A stretch of DNA of 64,000 nt from Aspidiotus rigidus (taxonomy: Eukaryota; Arthropoda; Insecta; Hemiptera; Diaspididae), in assembly GCA_035079385.1 (NCBI GenBank), contig JAVHKY010000084.1:358100-422099 (forward strand), read 5' to 3'. Both the position numbers and the translations under genes were made by a program. Below, one piece after another: positions 1 through 13,800 of the stretch. Every line of letters begins with the position of its first letter. Position 1 is the stretch's first letter. Below the pieces are notes generated by a model that saw only the letters and a list, made by a program, of their open reading frames with translations, was not told the origin of the DNA and made no database searches.

Positions 1-502
1 GTAACGTAAAAACAAGCACCCCGCGGGCGAGATGTGACGAGGGTCGGCGAATGACTCAGTTATTCAACTTATTTGTGACTGATAAGAAAAATATCTATTG
101 AGATGGACACCACAAGGTTCAAGAAAATGAAAATGATAAAATCTTTGTGCGCTAAAACCACAAAGTAGGTAGCTAAAACCCAACGTAGACAGTAGGTCCA
201 AGTACAATTAAAATTGAATTATCTCCTAACAGTTTTTCAATTCTGTTTTCCAATTTAAGTATGAGCTTTAGAAAAAATTGTTTATTACAAAAAATGTTTG
301 TTTCAGAATTCTCTACAACTTTGATTCTCACACTTTTCTCGAGTAAAAGTCAAATAACTTCGGAAAATTTGTTTGGACTGACGCATGTATTTGGCCCATA
401 AGAAAAAAATCCATGATCACCTTTGTAACTAGCGTTACCTAGTGTAGGTTACGCCGCCTATTAAGAAGTGCGCCCACGTCAGGGTTATTAGAATACTACG
501 TG
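1..502. other. No gene recognised
   Basis: AT-rich sequence with no coding pattern or repeat that I could identify. It probably lies in an intron or upstream region of the dynein gene. Confidence 0.5.
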
Positions 503-1120
503 TACAGGTTGTCTCGTTCTTCTTCTTCTTACCAAGAGGACAGAGAACGCGCATGCAACATGTAACAAATACCATTGACTATATATTACTTGGTAACCCA
601 GACGTACAGTCCTATTGTTATAAACGGTGTCGATTTCTTGGATTACGTTGAAAACGAATAACAGATCGCGCCAGATGTTAAGATGTGGGTGTAACAGAGA
701 GGGAACGACGTTCAGCGATGCTTTTTCTCTTTTACTCTACCGGTTAACACGCAGCGCACTCATGTTGTCGTTTCCAGCAAAACGACACCGTTCATAACAA
801 TAGGACTGTACGTCTGGTTAATGTATAGCCAATGCAAATACCGACAACGTACAAGCGCGCAGCCGCGACGTGATAACGAGAAATCTTCAGTACAATTATC
901 ACCAGATAACTCGGAAAAAAATGCTTTCAGCGTTAAATTGAAGAGGATATGATTTATTCTCCATAAAATTTCCTTTCCAACGCGGGTCATTTCAAAGAAA
1001 TCCATTGAGCCGCTCTCGAGTTATCTTTCTTTGAAAAATACAAATTTAACATACGTTCTTATTGAGCGGCAGTATTTTGTCTTCCCGGTAGTAAGAAGAA
1101 GAAGAACGAGACAACCTGTA
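503..1120. repeat. Foldback element with nested inverted repeats
   Basis: Bases 503-532 and 1091-1120 are perfect 30-bp inverted repeats (outer word TACAGGTTGTCTCGTTC). A second inner pair lies at about 597-632 and 782-820 (core GACGTACAGTCCTATTGTTA). A MITE-like foldback about 618 bp long. The superfamily is not identified and no clear target duplication was found. Confidence 0.75.
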
Positions 1121-1212
1121 GGGCTTTTCCATGTCGGCGCATTGCATACGTATTCTCCTACGTGTTATCGAAATGGTAGTATTTCTAACATTGCTCTTAT
1201 GGCAAACTACTC
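1120..1212 (+). repeat. Single arm of a MITE family shared with 48.5-48.9 kb
   Basis: The sequence starting AGGGCTTTTCCATGTCGGC and running through CTCCTACGTGTTATCGAAAT to GGCAAACTACTCC is nearly identical to the arms of the two foldbacks at 48536-48929. Only one arm is present here, directly after the 503-1120 foldback. Confidence 0.75.
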
Positions 1213-1490
1213 CCTTCAACTATATAGTACTTTGTATGGACTGATACAACGAACGCGTTCAGTGAAGCAGGTATCGTGCGGCAAGGGAGGCAACTCGTAG
1301 GATAAAAGTAAGGAGGATTGCATCCAGCGTTGACGGCAAACCCATAGCCCCTTGACGAATTGTGTTACGTTGTGAATGCAACCTGCTCAACAATTATCCC
1401 TGAGCAAGTGTATTCCCTCTGCTTCCCTACCGCACATATCAGCTTCATTCTACCCACCCGTCTTACGATTAGAATATTGTCTTAATTTTC
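1213..1490. repeat. Diverged repeat related to 44.4-44.55 kb
   Basis: Contains ATTCCCTCTGCTTCCCT followed by a CTACCCACCC block, both also present in the same order and orientation near 44437-44490. The word TATAGTACTTTGTATGGACT near 1222 occurs inverted near 44505. Probably two copies of one degenerate interspersed repeat. Confidence 0.5.
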
Positions 1491-1739
1491 CATATAATCC
1501 AGCAACTTGGTGCAAATTATGAGATCAACCTTGCATTTCATGTTAAAATCATGAAATTTGAAACGAACATTTAGGATGCTTGAATGAAAAATTTAAGCCA
1601 TGGCGCCACGGTCTAAACCACATACGGGGTCCCGTAATGGCGGGTTGCCTAACTGGAAGGAGTTCTTGCATATAAATAACCAAAATATTCCTTTTGGTTC
1701 ACAATTTATGTCGATTCTTATGTAATTCGAGTCGCCCAA

Positions 1740-3230
1740 TTCGGAAAAAATTATCAAAAAATTCTTCCGACATTTTAGGGGCGCCGAGGGGCTGATAATC
1801 CCTAAAATAGGGTTAAAATCGAATTGGCATATTTCAACATTTATTCACGAATATCCTCAAGAAATTTTCCGTAGAATTTGGGAAAAATACTAAAAAAATT
1901 CTTCCGACCGTCCAAAGGACCTAGGGTCCCCCCGCCCAAATTGAGGAAAAAATATTTTGTTTTTTGGAAACATCTTAGCGGGTTCCGAAGTAGGATTTAG
2001 CACAAAATCCGGGAAAAATTGTGAAAAAATTCCTGGGGCCCACGGGGGGTCGAGAGAGGCACAAACCCTGCAAAGTGATGAAAAAATGTTTGCATTTTTT
2101 TCTCAAGTTCAACAAATTCTTACAAAGAATTTACTGTAACATTTGGAAAAAATGGTGAAAAAATGCCAGGAGGTCTCTGAGAGGAGGTGAGAGGACTCAA
2201 ACCCCCAAAACTCAAAGTAAAAAATATGCGTTTTTGAGAAAATTCAAACGGATTCTTATGTGATATGTACCGTAGAATTCAGAAAGAATCCTGAAAAAAT
2301 CTCATGGCTCTTCGAGGGGGCCGGGAGGAATATAAACGTCTTTGAACAGAAGTTATAGAACTACATTTCCATAATTGAACTTCATAAAATATTATATAAA
2401 AATTTCCTGTTGCATAGAACGTGAAACAGATATACCTTGGAATATTACAAGAACTACTGAGGTGTTACTAAAATATAAAATCCAACACGGTATATATTTC
2501 AAGCCTAATGACAATTGTAATGCCCATGTACAAATAAATTATTCAAACAAGCACTCATCACCACATGCACTCATATCAGTGCATGGCATTCCAGCCTTCT
2601 GGCATTTACAGTGTCTCGTAGAGCAGCCTTTCTGGCAGACGCATTCCATGAGAATGTCCAATGCCATATAGACAAGTGGCTGAAAGGTCCATAAAGATTT
2701 CCAGTGTATTCCGTCAGCCGCTCAATTCCAGCCCCATTCTTGCGGATCTGGCAATTTTTTAGGATTCTTTCTGAATTCTACGGTAAATTTCACACGAGAA
2801 TCCGTTAAAATTTGTTTAAAAACGCATATTTTTTACTTTGAGTTTTGGGGGTTTGAATCCTTTTACCTCCTCGCAGAGACCTCCAGGAATTTTTTTGCCA
2901 TTTTTTCCGCACTCTACGGTAAATTCTACATAAGAATTTGTTGAACTTGAAAAAAATACTCTTTTCAGAGTTTGTTCCCCTCTGAACCCCCTCCGAGGGC
3001 CCCAGCAATTTTTCACTATTTTTCTCGGTTTTTATGCTAAATTCTACTTCGGAGCCCGTCATGATTTTTCCAAAAAATACAAAATATTTTTTTCTCAATT
3101 TGGGGAGGGGGGGGGGGTCGGGTCCTAGGCCCTTTGGACGGTCAGAAGAATATGTTTTAGTATTTTTTCCAAATTCTACGGAAAATTTCATAAGGATATT
3201 TGGAAGAATATGTTGAAATACGCCACTTTG
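1740..3230. repeat. Large compound foldback; arms made of ~130-bp units
   Basis: The arms at about 1831-2310 and 2757-3220 are imperfect inverted repeats about 470 bp long around a unique spacer (about 2340-2750). Within each arm, units of about 130-145 bp recur, each with a GGAAAAA...TGAAAAAATTC-like start and a G- or C-rich end. Open frames across it (for example on the minus strand at 2805-3191) look like by-products of the repeat, since their translations repeat the unit and match no family I know. No target duplication resolved. Confidence 0.75.
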
Positions 3231-3254
3231 ATTTTACTCTCTCGAAAAAAAAAC

Positions 3255-3335
3255 TGAAAATTAATGGAGCTTGAACGAGGCTCGAACCGGGGTAAACCAC
3301 ACGATATTCAGCGTTTAAAGACGCGTAAGTGAAGT
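3255..3335 (-). repeat. Possible tRNA-derived SINE fragment
   Basis: On the minus strand the word GGTTCGAGCC matches a pol III B box. Upstream of it is a GTGTGGTTTACCCC stretch of the kind seen in tRNA-related SINE heads. No confident A box and no cloverleaf could be drawn, so a SINE remnant is likelier than a tRNA gene. Confidence 0.35.
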
Positions 3336-4800
3336 TATGAATAAATCAATAAATAACAGGTTAAAAAAATGCAAAGAACGTACAAAGAGAAAAAAATACC
3401 GTACAAAAGGAGAAAAAATATAGAAATAGGCAACAGACTGTAGGCTACAACAATGCTACGCTTAAACGCAAGTAATGTAAATGCAAGTAGATAATACCTA
3501 ACGCCACGTGAAAAACGATGCCGCACCTGACTTTTGATGCTAACGGAGGCGACTTTCGATACTGTACAGACTTTCGATACGGATTGCGACATATATGTAC
3601 TTTGATGGTATCTAAAAGTGCACATAAGACGTTACGGACTATTTCAATTCTTCCGATGAAATTCTAGAAATGGTCCGTGGTGTACTATATGCACATTTGG
3701 ATACATTCAACTTCAAAAATTGATTGTATACCGACGCCAAAAGAAAATTTTATGAATTTATTGCGGATACATTTTGGTGAATCATTCATTTTTTATTTTC
3801 CGTTAGATTAATTTTAATTTAGTAAATAACCACGGAGTATGAGCGCCTTTAAAATCTGCATAATATTAAATCGGTACATGTCAACTTTTTTGAAGGCTAC
3901 CTATAAATCCTATACTGGGAAATATTTAGGTAGTGCTCCAAACTTATGTTACTGATAAAAGTAAGTGTGCGAAATCTATATTCATACAATTTTTTCGGTG
4001 AATTCCGTTTATATCCGAAAATATGGAAGTTGTATGTGAATGAATCCAAAAATGCACGTAATACATCAAGGGTTGCGTATAAATGATTCACTCACTTCAA
4101 AAAGGGCCTATCTAGAGGATATAAAATTTTTCAAAAAACCGTTTAAAAATTGACATCAAGTGGTTTTCACTGCTTCAAAATGGAAATTATTCAGAGATCT
4201 TTTCATAAGTTCTGAAGACAACATCTCACTATAAAAAAATACCAACAGAATACTTTTATAATAATACGAGCGTATTTTTAAAAACGAAATTGAATACGGA
4301 AATTACAAGTTATAAGCCCTTTTTGAATTGAAAAGTCACCCCACAAAAGAAAGCCAAAATGATGGGGGGGGGGGGTAAAAAACGTTTTCGATGGCATCAC
4401 AAACAAAATTTGTTAATGGAAATATTTTAATAATGAAAAATAAAGCGAAATTTTGAATGCAAAAATCAATGAATATCATATGTGTACAACATTCGATCTA
4501 CCGATTTTTTCTTATCATGTTCAAAACTAAGCTTACTTGAAACCATTGAACTTGAATTCTTGATAAATCTGGAAAATATATTATGCACCGTCGAAGTATC
4601 AAAGCTGGTATAGTCACGTTTTGAAGAGCAAAGATCAAAGATTTATTTTTTAAGAAGAGTGCAAAAAGGTCCGGTCCTTTGTTTAGGCCCTTTTGAAGTG
4701 AATGATTCAAATGGTACCGTTTAATTCTTTCAATGTCGATGATTAAGGTAATATTGCTTATAGGGTTACATTGACTATATCAACAATTTACCATTAATAG
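3336..4800. other. Intronic sequence without recognised features
   Basis: AT-rich DNA upstream of the first recognised dynein exon. Includes a poly-G run near 4363, which may be hard to assemble. I searched by eye for further dynein exons (P-loop, YGGRVTDD-type motifs) and found none. Confidence 0.5.
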
Positions 4801-4843
4801 ATAGCCCTGAAGTATTTGGACTACACCCTAATGCAGATATCAC
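4801..4843 (+). CDS. Dynein heavy chain exon ([13 protein letters not shown])
   Basis: Short 43-bp exon reading [13 protein letters not shown] plus two bases of a Thr codon that is completed in the next exon. The donor is AC|GTGAGA. The acceptor is TTAATAG at 4800, or the AG four bases later. The FGLHPNAD motif is typical of axonemal dynein heavy chains, which supports so small an exon. Confidence 0.82.
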
Positions 4844-7800
4844 GTGAGATACGAAACATATTATTCTTTGCAAAAATTAATGTTCAATTTACAGAAATTG
4901 TTATACTAATGAAATGAAATTTCCTCCAGTTATCAAATGAATACGGCAAAAGGAATATTGGATTCAATCCTTAATGTACAACCTAAAGAAGGAAACGTTC
5001 AGGGAGGGGAAACAAGGGAGAGTGTTGTCTACCAATTGGCTGACGATATGTTACAGAAATTACCAAAAGTCTACAATAGCTTTGATGTAAGTAACATTAT
5101 TGTTTCTGTGGTATACTCAAGCTCAAGTTTACTTTTATTATCATTCATTATTATTCTCCCTCGTAAGGTACCACCTGGACGCGGTGGGGGAAGGGGGTAC
5201 GCGGTGTGTCGTCTGTTCTCTGACGGTGGCATGCCCTGGGCTATGGCTTTACTGGGTGCTGGCGGGCTTATGGGTGGGGTGACGGGCGAGTGTGTGGCAC
5301 AGATTTGAATGTGTGGAATGATAAATGAATGAAGAGGTCCGGTTTCAGCCCCATAGACTAGGGTGACCCCCTGGGCTGTGCGTCACCTGGAATTGATAGG
5401 TTCATTGGTAAAACAGGCTGACCGCACGGGCTGCTACCTGAACTCTGTCTCGCGCGAGTAGTTGCAGTCTGGGTGTGGTAACTGGAGTGACCACCTGGGA
5501 TGCGCTGCTGGATCTCTGAACGTCTTGTGTCGGGTGGGTGCCCTCCATGGTGTTTGACTGAGCTGAGTTGTCTTGTACCCTTGTGAATGTTGGGAAACTG
5601 GAGTTGAGCGTCGAATGTGAGAATAGTGAGGTGCTGGTGGCAACTGTTTCACTTTCTTTCTGTCTGCATCTGGTCAGCATTTGGTGATGGGTTGCCGTTG
5701 GAGCGCAGGTGGGGCGCTGTAACTAAGAGTACTAGGAGAAGGATACTCCGAGGGTAATTAAACCGTAAAGAAGGAAACCCTATACTTTTTTAAAAAAGCG
5801 CTTGTCTCCTTGCAGACTAGGGCACGGGCTCATAGGATAAGGGAAGGACAACTCCGACTGAAAACGATCAACTAATGTACGCAGTCACACCTGCATCAGG
5901 ATCATCTTCATGTATGGGGTTACGTACTGTCTGGTGGCCCTTATGTCCTGTATGATAGGGTTATGTACTGCAGGGGCGTAGCGTGACATTAGAAACAGGG
6001 TGTGCGAGCTTGTATATTGCTCCATACATTACTCTCCGCAGTAGTGTACCTACCGGGTGCGATATTCATATAGCACACACCCGACGCAATCTTCAACATT
6101 ACCACCTACCCTCCCTACCTTCCCTGCCCGCTGTAATATACCTAGTATAGAACGTATATGTGCGTTCAGATCATCGCACACAGTCCTGAAACGCGAACCC
6201 GACCGAACGAGAAAACCGAGCAACGAGCGTGAGGTTTTAACCATTGTACACATGCGCTCGTGTTCATTAATGTGTGTCGCACCGAAAGTCTTCCTTGCTG
6301 TCGCTAGACGCGTTTTTAGTGCGATGATTATTTAGCACACGCCAAAGAATATTTTTTTGCTTTTATTATAAAGTAGGTAATATTATAATTTTTTTTGAAG
6401 TCCATTATTTTCAAAAATACAAGAATTTTATTTATTTCTGCTCATTTCTCCAGGTGTGCACCGCACACTTAGCACCTATGGAGAAAACGCCATTGATGTA
6501 CTGCTTTCATAGCCTTTATGTCCTGTTTGTATAGGGTTACGTTTAGTCATCTGGACCTTCACGTCCCATACCACTCAATTTGCCTGGCCCTGGTGAAGTT
6601 TCTTTCAGTGACAAGGTAGGAGACGGAAAACTTTGACAATAAAAACCCGGTTATAGTCGTATGGTGTGTGAAGGAAAAGTGATACGTGTTATCGTTAGAC
6701 CGTTTATTATCTGACTGAATAGCCTACATGCAAGGACGCTACATAGCTCCCCTCCAGTGAGGGAGCGAACTAAAGAATTAATAAATAACATCATGCAGAG
6801 AAAAAAAAGTATACAATAAAAAAAACTTTAAAATTAAAACAAGCAAATAACAATAATGGTAACTATAAACGCCTAAAAATACTTGCCGGTAAATTTCACT
6901 TTCCAAACTGGTCGCGGTCCCTTTGATTGCTCTGGTTTTGCCACTCTTGATTCTGGTTTGGGAACTTGGAGAAGAAAGGCAGGTTTGACCCTGTCAATAG
7001 TCACTTTTTCCTCCGTCCCCTGCGGTGACGGTTTTAGAGTCACGCACTCGCACCTCAAATGGGCCCTCATAAGGTGGCGTCAGGGCTCCACAAACCTCCA
7101 CGCGTAAAAATATATGGGTACAGTGTTTTAGGCTAGTAGGTACATACACCGGATTGTCACCGTGTCTTCGTGACCTGTCCGTGAATGCTCCGAGGGCTGT
7201 GGCCAGCTTATTAACAAAATCTGGAGCGTCCTTCACTCCATAGCCCTGGTCGTCATCCTCTGCAAAGAAATCGCCTGGAAGCTTTAGATTGGCACCGTAT
7301 GTCATCTGAGCAGGCGAGACTTTGGTGTCGGAGTTTATGGCCACTCGTAGTCCCAGCATAATGAACGGGAGTATTTCTACCCACCGCTCGGTAGCGTACG
7401 CCCAAATAGCGGCCTTCAAAGCTCGATGCCAGCGTTCCACTTTCCCGTTGGCTTGCGGGTGGTACGCTGTCGTTCTTATTTTTACTACTCCGCACCGTTC
7501 CATCAGCCGGCGGAAGAAGTCGGCCTCAAACTGTTGACCCTGACCTGTTGTAATGCGGGCCGGTACTCCAAATCTGGCAACCCACGTTGAAACGAAAACA
7601 TCAGCCACATGTTGGGCTGTGATGGAGCTCGTTGGAATTGCCTCAGGCCACCTTGTGCCTCTGTCGACCATTGAATGATTTGCCATTAGATATGGGAAGT
7701 GCTCCCACAATATCTATATGAATGTGCTCGAAACGCTGCGACCTCCCAATGGAGCACGCGTGACGTCATTTTCGACTAGAGTAATACGCGGCCGTCAAAC

Positions 7801-10800
7801 TTAATAAGAAAATCCATAGCAATGAAAATTGACCCATTTCGAGGTTGCGCGCCAGAATCCCTCGTACAACTTTTAAAACTATAGTTCGCGAAACTTGAAA
7901 ATATTTCTCCGACTCGCACGATTATAATGGACACGACTCCGCAGCAGTATCTTATGGTCCCCCTCGAGGTAAGTACTTATTCTTAGACAATTCGACTCTT
8001 CTTATTATTCTGGTTCGACCCGTTAAGGACTTGCACGATCCACGACTGTCTTAATCTTCTTTTATTTCTAATGATTAACTTACTCTCGTTCGCGAGACTG
8101 ACGGATAGATGTTTTATTCTCTGTCCGTTCGGTTCCCAATGAGCTGTACCGCCGAGTGCCGAGCAAACGTAATTTTACGTACTTCTTCCATCAACGCAAA
8201 TTAGTGTACTTCTTTCACTCTTCATTAAAATAAATATATTATTCTATCTCATGTATGTCTCGATATTTTCTTCAGATTGAGTTTTCAGCACGTCTTCCAC
8301 TGCAGTAAAGCCACTCTAGCTATTCCCCTTTCGCATTTCCCACAAAATCTGGTAGCAGAGCTTCAATAAGGACCTAAGGGAAGAACCAGAATAATCTTTA
8401 TTTTTAAATTAGCTTACTTATTAGGATCGTACTGTCGTGTCCAAACGGGTAAGAACCAGACCCCAATCTCAAGGATCTTAGAACTTATTTTCCACACGAA
8501 TATTTGTCGCGATGGAGCAAGGACGAAGACGGTTATATTATACGGTATTCTTTATTACCTACTTAGAAAAATTTTATACAATACGAGTTCATTATGGCGA
8601 TAGTTAGACGTGAGTTAGTTCATTTTATTTTATTTTTGTCTCGTCTCTTATGCTAGATATCATACGTCGTCGTAAATTCCAACCTATACGGACCATTTTG
8701 TGAAATCGCTTGGCCTATGACCGTTCGGGATTACGCACGATAGAATATAGGCTCAATCTGAAAAACAAATTTAACAATTTTACGAGGAATCATAATCGCC
8801 CAAATTCAATAGAATTTGTTGATTTCTCCTTTAAGGACGTCCGCATTCTCTTCGCGAACATTAATCTTATTGAACTCAATATTATATGCTTATTCAGAAT
8901 CAGAGGAGAAGACACGTTTTCAGGAAAATATTTTTTTAAACTTATTACTTATCCCGACTCTGGCAAACGTCGAATGTCAGGCAACCTTGAGGCTGCTTCT
9001 CATCGTTTCCTTAGCTTAGGTTCTTTCTTCGGTCAGCAGCGACACATGAAAAATAGGACAGTTGTTGACACGAATATTTTGATTAGTTCATTTATGTAGT
9101 GGTAGTATGAGTCGCGATTGCCATATTCTTTTTGGTATGGGACGGAAAGGATAAGGAAATTCTGAACTATATGCTACCCATGTGCCACTAATGCGCGATG
9201 GTGGTATGGAAGGAATACTCTTATTTATTCCTTCCAGCATGTCCGGCTAAACGGGACACCGTTTCCGCCCTATCGATGCTTAGGCGTCGGCGAAACGTTC
9301 TTACTCACCTACCTACTTATTTTAATAACAGGCCTTGCGTACTCCGTTATGGGGTCATATTGTAGTCATTATGCATTGCAGCGTTCAGTGGTTATAAAAC
9401 GCGAAAAGCATAATTCCGTATAGCTACGAAGCTCTGGGCATAGTCAGGCACGACTGATCTGATGTATAAGGAAGGGTCACTTCGATGATTTCCTTCCGAA
9501 TTAGCGCAACTAGTGTCAACAACACCGTATCCTACCACTGGGATACATGAGACTCTCTTAGGAGTTGCATTCGGCAAACATTGGGTATATGGCGGTAACA
9601 ATGTCACCTTAGTCCGCTACAGATGTCGGTAACTTAGTTAGATAAGAGGCGCCTCGACTTATTACTTATCAGATTGAGCCTCCTGAAAAAAGAATGCGAT
9701 CTCTCTCTCATGATTTACTCAAATATCTTATTAATTTCCTTACATCTTATTTTATAGACCTTACCGTCAAACTCGTCCGATCCTCCAACATCAATGTTAT
9801 CGGATCCGGATGAGCACCCAACAGTACGGCAAGCTCAAATTCTTGACCTTTTTCGAAGGAAAATTCACAAACATCTAGAAAATGGGGATTCTAGCGCTAT
9901 GAAAAGTTTATCGTTGGAAGTAGAACTAGCAATCGATGATTTAGACAAAATAGATCTCGATCCATTGTCGGAAAGCGAAAAAGAAAGAGTACGAACGAGC
10001 ATAACTGAAGCACGTTCAACTTTGGAACTCGCACACACGGTCGTCCTCCACGCATCTAAAATCGCAAAACCCACCATTTCTGACGAAAATAAGGAAATTA
10101 AACTCAAATATAAGCCAATACTTTTCGACGGCGACAGACGAAATTGGAAGTCGTTCATTGATCGCTACAATGCAGCCATAGAGTCACGTACTAGACTACG
10201 CAAAGTTGCGAAATTCGAATTCCTCCACAAGTGCCTCAAAGGTAAAGCCAAAGCAAAAATTACTGGGGACGCGTATGTCGGACAACTTTGGCGCGCTGGC
10301 AATTCACACATGCTTGCGCCCATCTTCTGCAGTCCTGTTTCACCTGAGACCACACAAAACGGTTCGCAACTTGTTCAGCCGTTGTTCCAGGCCCAAAATG
10401 GGCTATTTTATGAACAGAGTGAAAGGCTGCTCTATGGAACTTGGGGGTGACATATGGTCGAATTTGACTGCCTGAAGTGTCGCAATATAGTGGTGCTGTG
10501 TCTCCTCTGAGTGGAATTGGTTTCAGTACCAGGCTTGTATTTGATGACTTGATCAGCTCTTGCAATTCTTGATCCTCTTTCTGAGCTAGCGCGGTGTAAT
10601 CAATCTCCCTATCGCTTAGACAATCAGTAAATGTGTCAATCCTAGAGAGCACGTCCGCAGGTATATGTTCTCAGCCCCTGGTACATAGCGGATATCTGTT
10701 GAGAATTGACCAATAGAGTCCAGTTGTCTTGCTACTCTTGGGGACACCTTCTCAGACTGTGACGTGAATGCGTATTGTAGTGGTTTGTGGTCACTGAATA

Positions 10801-13800
10801 TATGGTGAAGTCTCTCCCCTCTACAATATTGCAAAAATGTCGGATTGAAGCAAAGATTGCCAGTAGCTCGCGGTCATAAGTTGACCATCTTGATTCCGTC
10901 AGGGAAAGCTTACAAGAGAAGAAAGCTAATGGTGCGGTTCAAGGTTCCTTCCTCTGAGTTGGTGAAGGGCTCCTCCTATTGCAGTGCTACTTGCATCCGT
11001 ACTCAACACTAGCATAGCGTCCTCAGACGGGTGGTACAGGAAGGTTGCGTTGCTAAGTGCCAATCTGAACTCTTCAAAGGCCTCTTTCGCGTCCTCTGTC
11101 CATTTGAGGAGTGTATTATCATTTTTCTTGTTAGTGCAGATTATGTTCTGCAGTCTTTGTTGGTACTCTGCCGCGTGGGGTATGGCTCTTCTGTAAAAGT
11201 TGATCATACCAAGGAACCTGCGTAGCCCTTTGACCGTCTTGGACATAGGATATTCATTAATTGGTCTTGTACGCTCTGTACTTGGTAGGATTCCATGTTT
11301 GTTGACCAGATGTCCTAGGAATTCGACTTGGGGGAGATTATACTCGCACTTGGCAACATTTATTGTTATGCCGGCGTTGTTAAGCCTCTTCAGAACGATA
11401 TGTACTCGCTCTTTGTGACTGGCTTCATCCTCAGATGTGATCAATATGTCGTCGATGTAGACATAGACAAAATCCAAGTCCCTGAACAAATTGTCCAACC
11501 AAGAACCGCTGGAACGTTTGGGCCGCGTTCCTAAGACCAAAGGGCATAACCAACAACTCAAATAGTCCAAATGGGGTTATGACCGCTGTCTTTTCCACAT
11601 CTGATTTTGCGACACAAATTTGGTTGTATGCTCTCTTAATATCGACTTTTGTGAAGCGTTTTGACCCGCGTAAGCGTGCATTGAAATCCGCTATATTAGG
11701 TACCAGATGCCGGTTAGGTTTTGTGACTAGTTTCAGTCTCCGATAGTCTCCGCAAATGCGCCATCGCTCCGGTCCTTTCTTGGGTGCAAAGTGTAAGGGT
11801 GAAGCCCATAGTGACTTAGATGGTTGTATTTCACCTCGCCTAAGTAGGTCCTCAAAATGTGCGCGCGCTAACTTCAATTTATCAGGAGTTAGCCTCCGAG
11901 CTCGAGACAAAGCTGGTGGTCCTGTAGTTTCAATAACATGCTCAGTCTTAAGATCATACTTGCATTCTTGAAGAGGCGTAGTTCGAGTGATTCCCGGTTA
12001 CTGTCTCAATAACTCAGCAAATGATGAAACACTGATGCTTGTAATTGTGACGTAATTGGTAGCTAAATAGGAACAATCTGCATGGAGTTATGTGGTACTA
12101 TTGATCAAACATTTATGCTTCAAGTCAAGCAAGAGCCCGTAATGAGCCAAAAAGTCTACCCCTATGATGGAATATTTCACATCCGCAACCACAAAACGCC
12201 ACAGAAAAGGGCGATGAAGACATAAAGTCAGTTCAACCAAACGTTCTCCATACGTATTTATTTCCGTCCCATTTGCAGCGTATAACTTGAAATCTGTAAT
12301 TTTCTTGTGCATGTTTTCATCGGCAGGCAGAATGGAGATGTTGGCGCCTGTATCTATTAAGAACCAGATACTAAGCTCGTGATTGTAAATGAATAATCGC
12401 CGTCTCCCCTTTGTGCTGCCGTTTGCGGCAAAAACGGTCAGCCGCCTTAGTTTTCCAGCTTTTTACCAGTCCATTGCTCGCACCAGTCCTCGCACTTGCG
12501 GGCCTTGTCACCAAATTTGTGATGATAGCGACAGAGTTTCCATGCCGGATTGCGTTTTTGCAAAGTGCTCCGTTGCTTCCTGGCAAAACCTCCTTTCCCA
12601 CCTGGGGTCTGACTACGGTTGCGCCCTCCTGACTGTCACGACGAAAAATACGATCCAAGACCTCGACCATTTTGCCCATCAGTTCATTCATTTGTTGATC
12701 GGTCGCAGTCTGAACAGGCGCGGCCTCCACGCTTGCTATAATCGCTGTACCAACTGAATTTCAACCTCGGTCAGCTGCCGCTGCCAACAAATCCAAGCTT
12801 GCTGATTTGATGACGACCAATATGTTTCTGAGGGTTTTAGGCAGTTGACGCAGGAATAGTTCCTTGAGCACTACATCGGTTACTTGGCCCTTTGCGAGTT
12901 CCCTCATCTCTCGAAGGAAAAGTGATGGTTTCTTGTCGCCTATAACCATTCCCTCTAGAAGTTTCTTTACTTGCTCTCTTTCAGTTGGTTGGAACTCCGT
13001 TTTGATTCGCTTTACTACTGTGGTGTAGGGAATTGTTGTCGGTTGTTCGTTGATTAGGTCGAAAACGCGGTTTATGATCTCGCTTGGGAGTGATGCAATG
13101 AGATATTTGTATTTATCCTGCTCGGTTGTGATTTTCGCCAACTTCATACGGACGTCGACCTGTCTTAGCCACGTTTGGATGCCTCCCTGTTGACCTTGGA
13201 CAAAAGCCGGGATTTTGAATCAGAATATATTAGATGCGCTTGGAACCACCATAACCGGCGTTGTATCCGGATTGTAGTTTGCTCGTTCCAATCTCTGGCA
13301 AGCTTCTCACTGCTCCTGGCCTGCGGTGACGAACTTCCCGCACTTGGTGCGCTGTTAGAGGAACGTTTTCTGTGTGCTATCTGCGATTACAATACAATTT
13401 TCCGTTGTCGAACGCTGAGATGCTCGCCGTTGTTGTACGTCGGGAAGACAATGGATTTTCAAACGAGAAATATAAAGACCATGTTAGGATCAATTTTGCT
13501 GAAACTTGTCTCGGCGATACATATACAAGGGTTTTATCAAATTACCTGAACCGAAATGGCTCACTGTGTGTTCAATCACCGCTGGAAAAAATTCTGAGGT
13601 TGATTCGCCTACCAAACGCCCAATAGTCCACCAATATGACGCAATGGTCTACCAGGATGGCTTTGTATGATCCTTGTAGATATACAATAGACGATGTCGA
13701 GATACGTAACAGAGGGAGAAAACGATAGTACCTGAATGCTACTGTAGGAGTACTTTGACGTCGGCGGTACGCACTAAAAAATTTTCCCTTACTTTTTCGT

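Larger units (their letters stand above)
7761..10268 (+). mobile_element. Partial BEL/Pao retrotransposon inserted in the Gypsy integrase
   Basis: The plus-strand insert contains one LTR (about 7761-8344), a primer-binding site, a long leader and the start of gag, then stops abruptly inside gag at 10268. ACGCG flanks both sides (7756-7760 and 10269-10273), and removing the insert plus one ACGCG restores the Gypsy integrase frame at that point. There is no protease, RT or second LTR. A normal LTR insertion would end in an LTR, so this is either an aberrant one-ended integration or a copy trimmed exactly to a short homology. Confidence 0.8.

Noticed and set aside
2805..3191. 128-residue basic open frame on the minus strand
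   Set aside because: It lies inside the foldback arm and its translation simply repeats the tandem unit.
5100..5308. Extension of the dynein exon beyond 5086 as a coding frame
   Set aside because: The GTAAGT donor at 5087 and the family match of the next exon at 15989 show that the read-through is intron sequence.
8710..9099. 129-residue open frame in the BEL/Pao leader as a gene
   Set aside because: No domain, no neighbour logic, and located where an untranslated leader is expected.
10165..10353. Open frames across the BEL/Gypsy junction as fusion proteins
   Set aside because: They cross the insertion border and mix sense and antisense parts of two elements.
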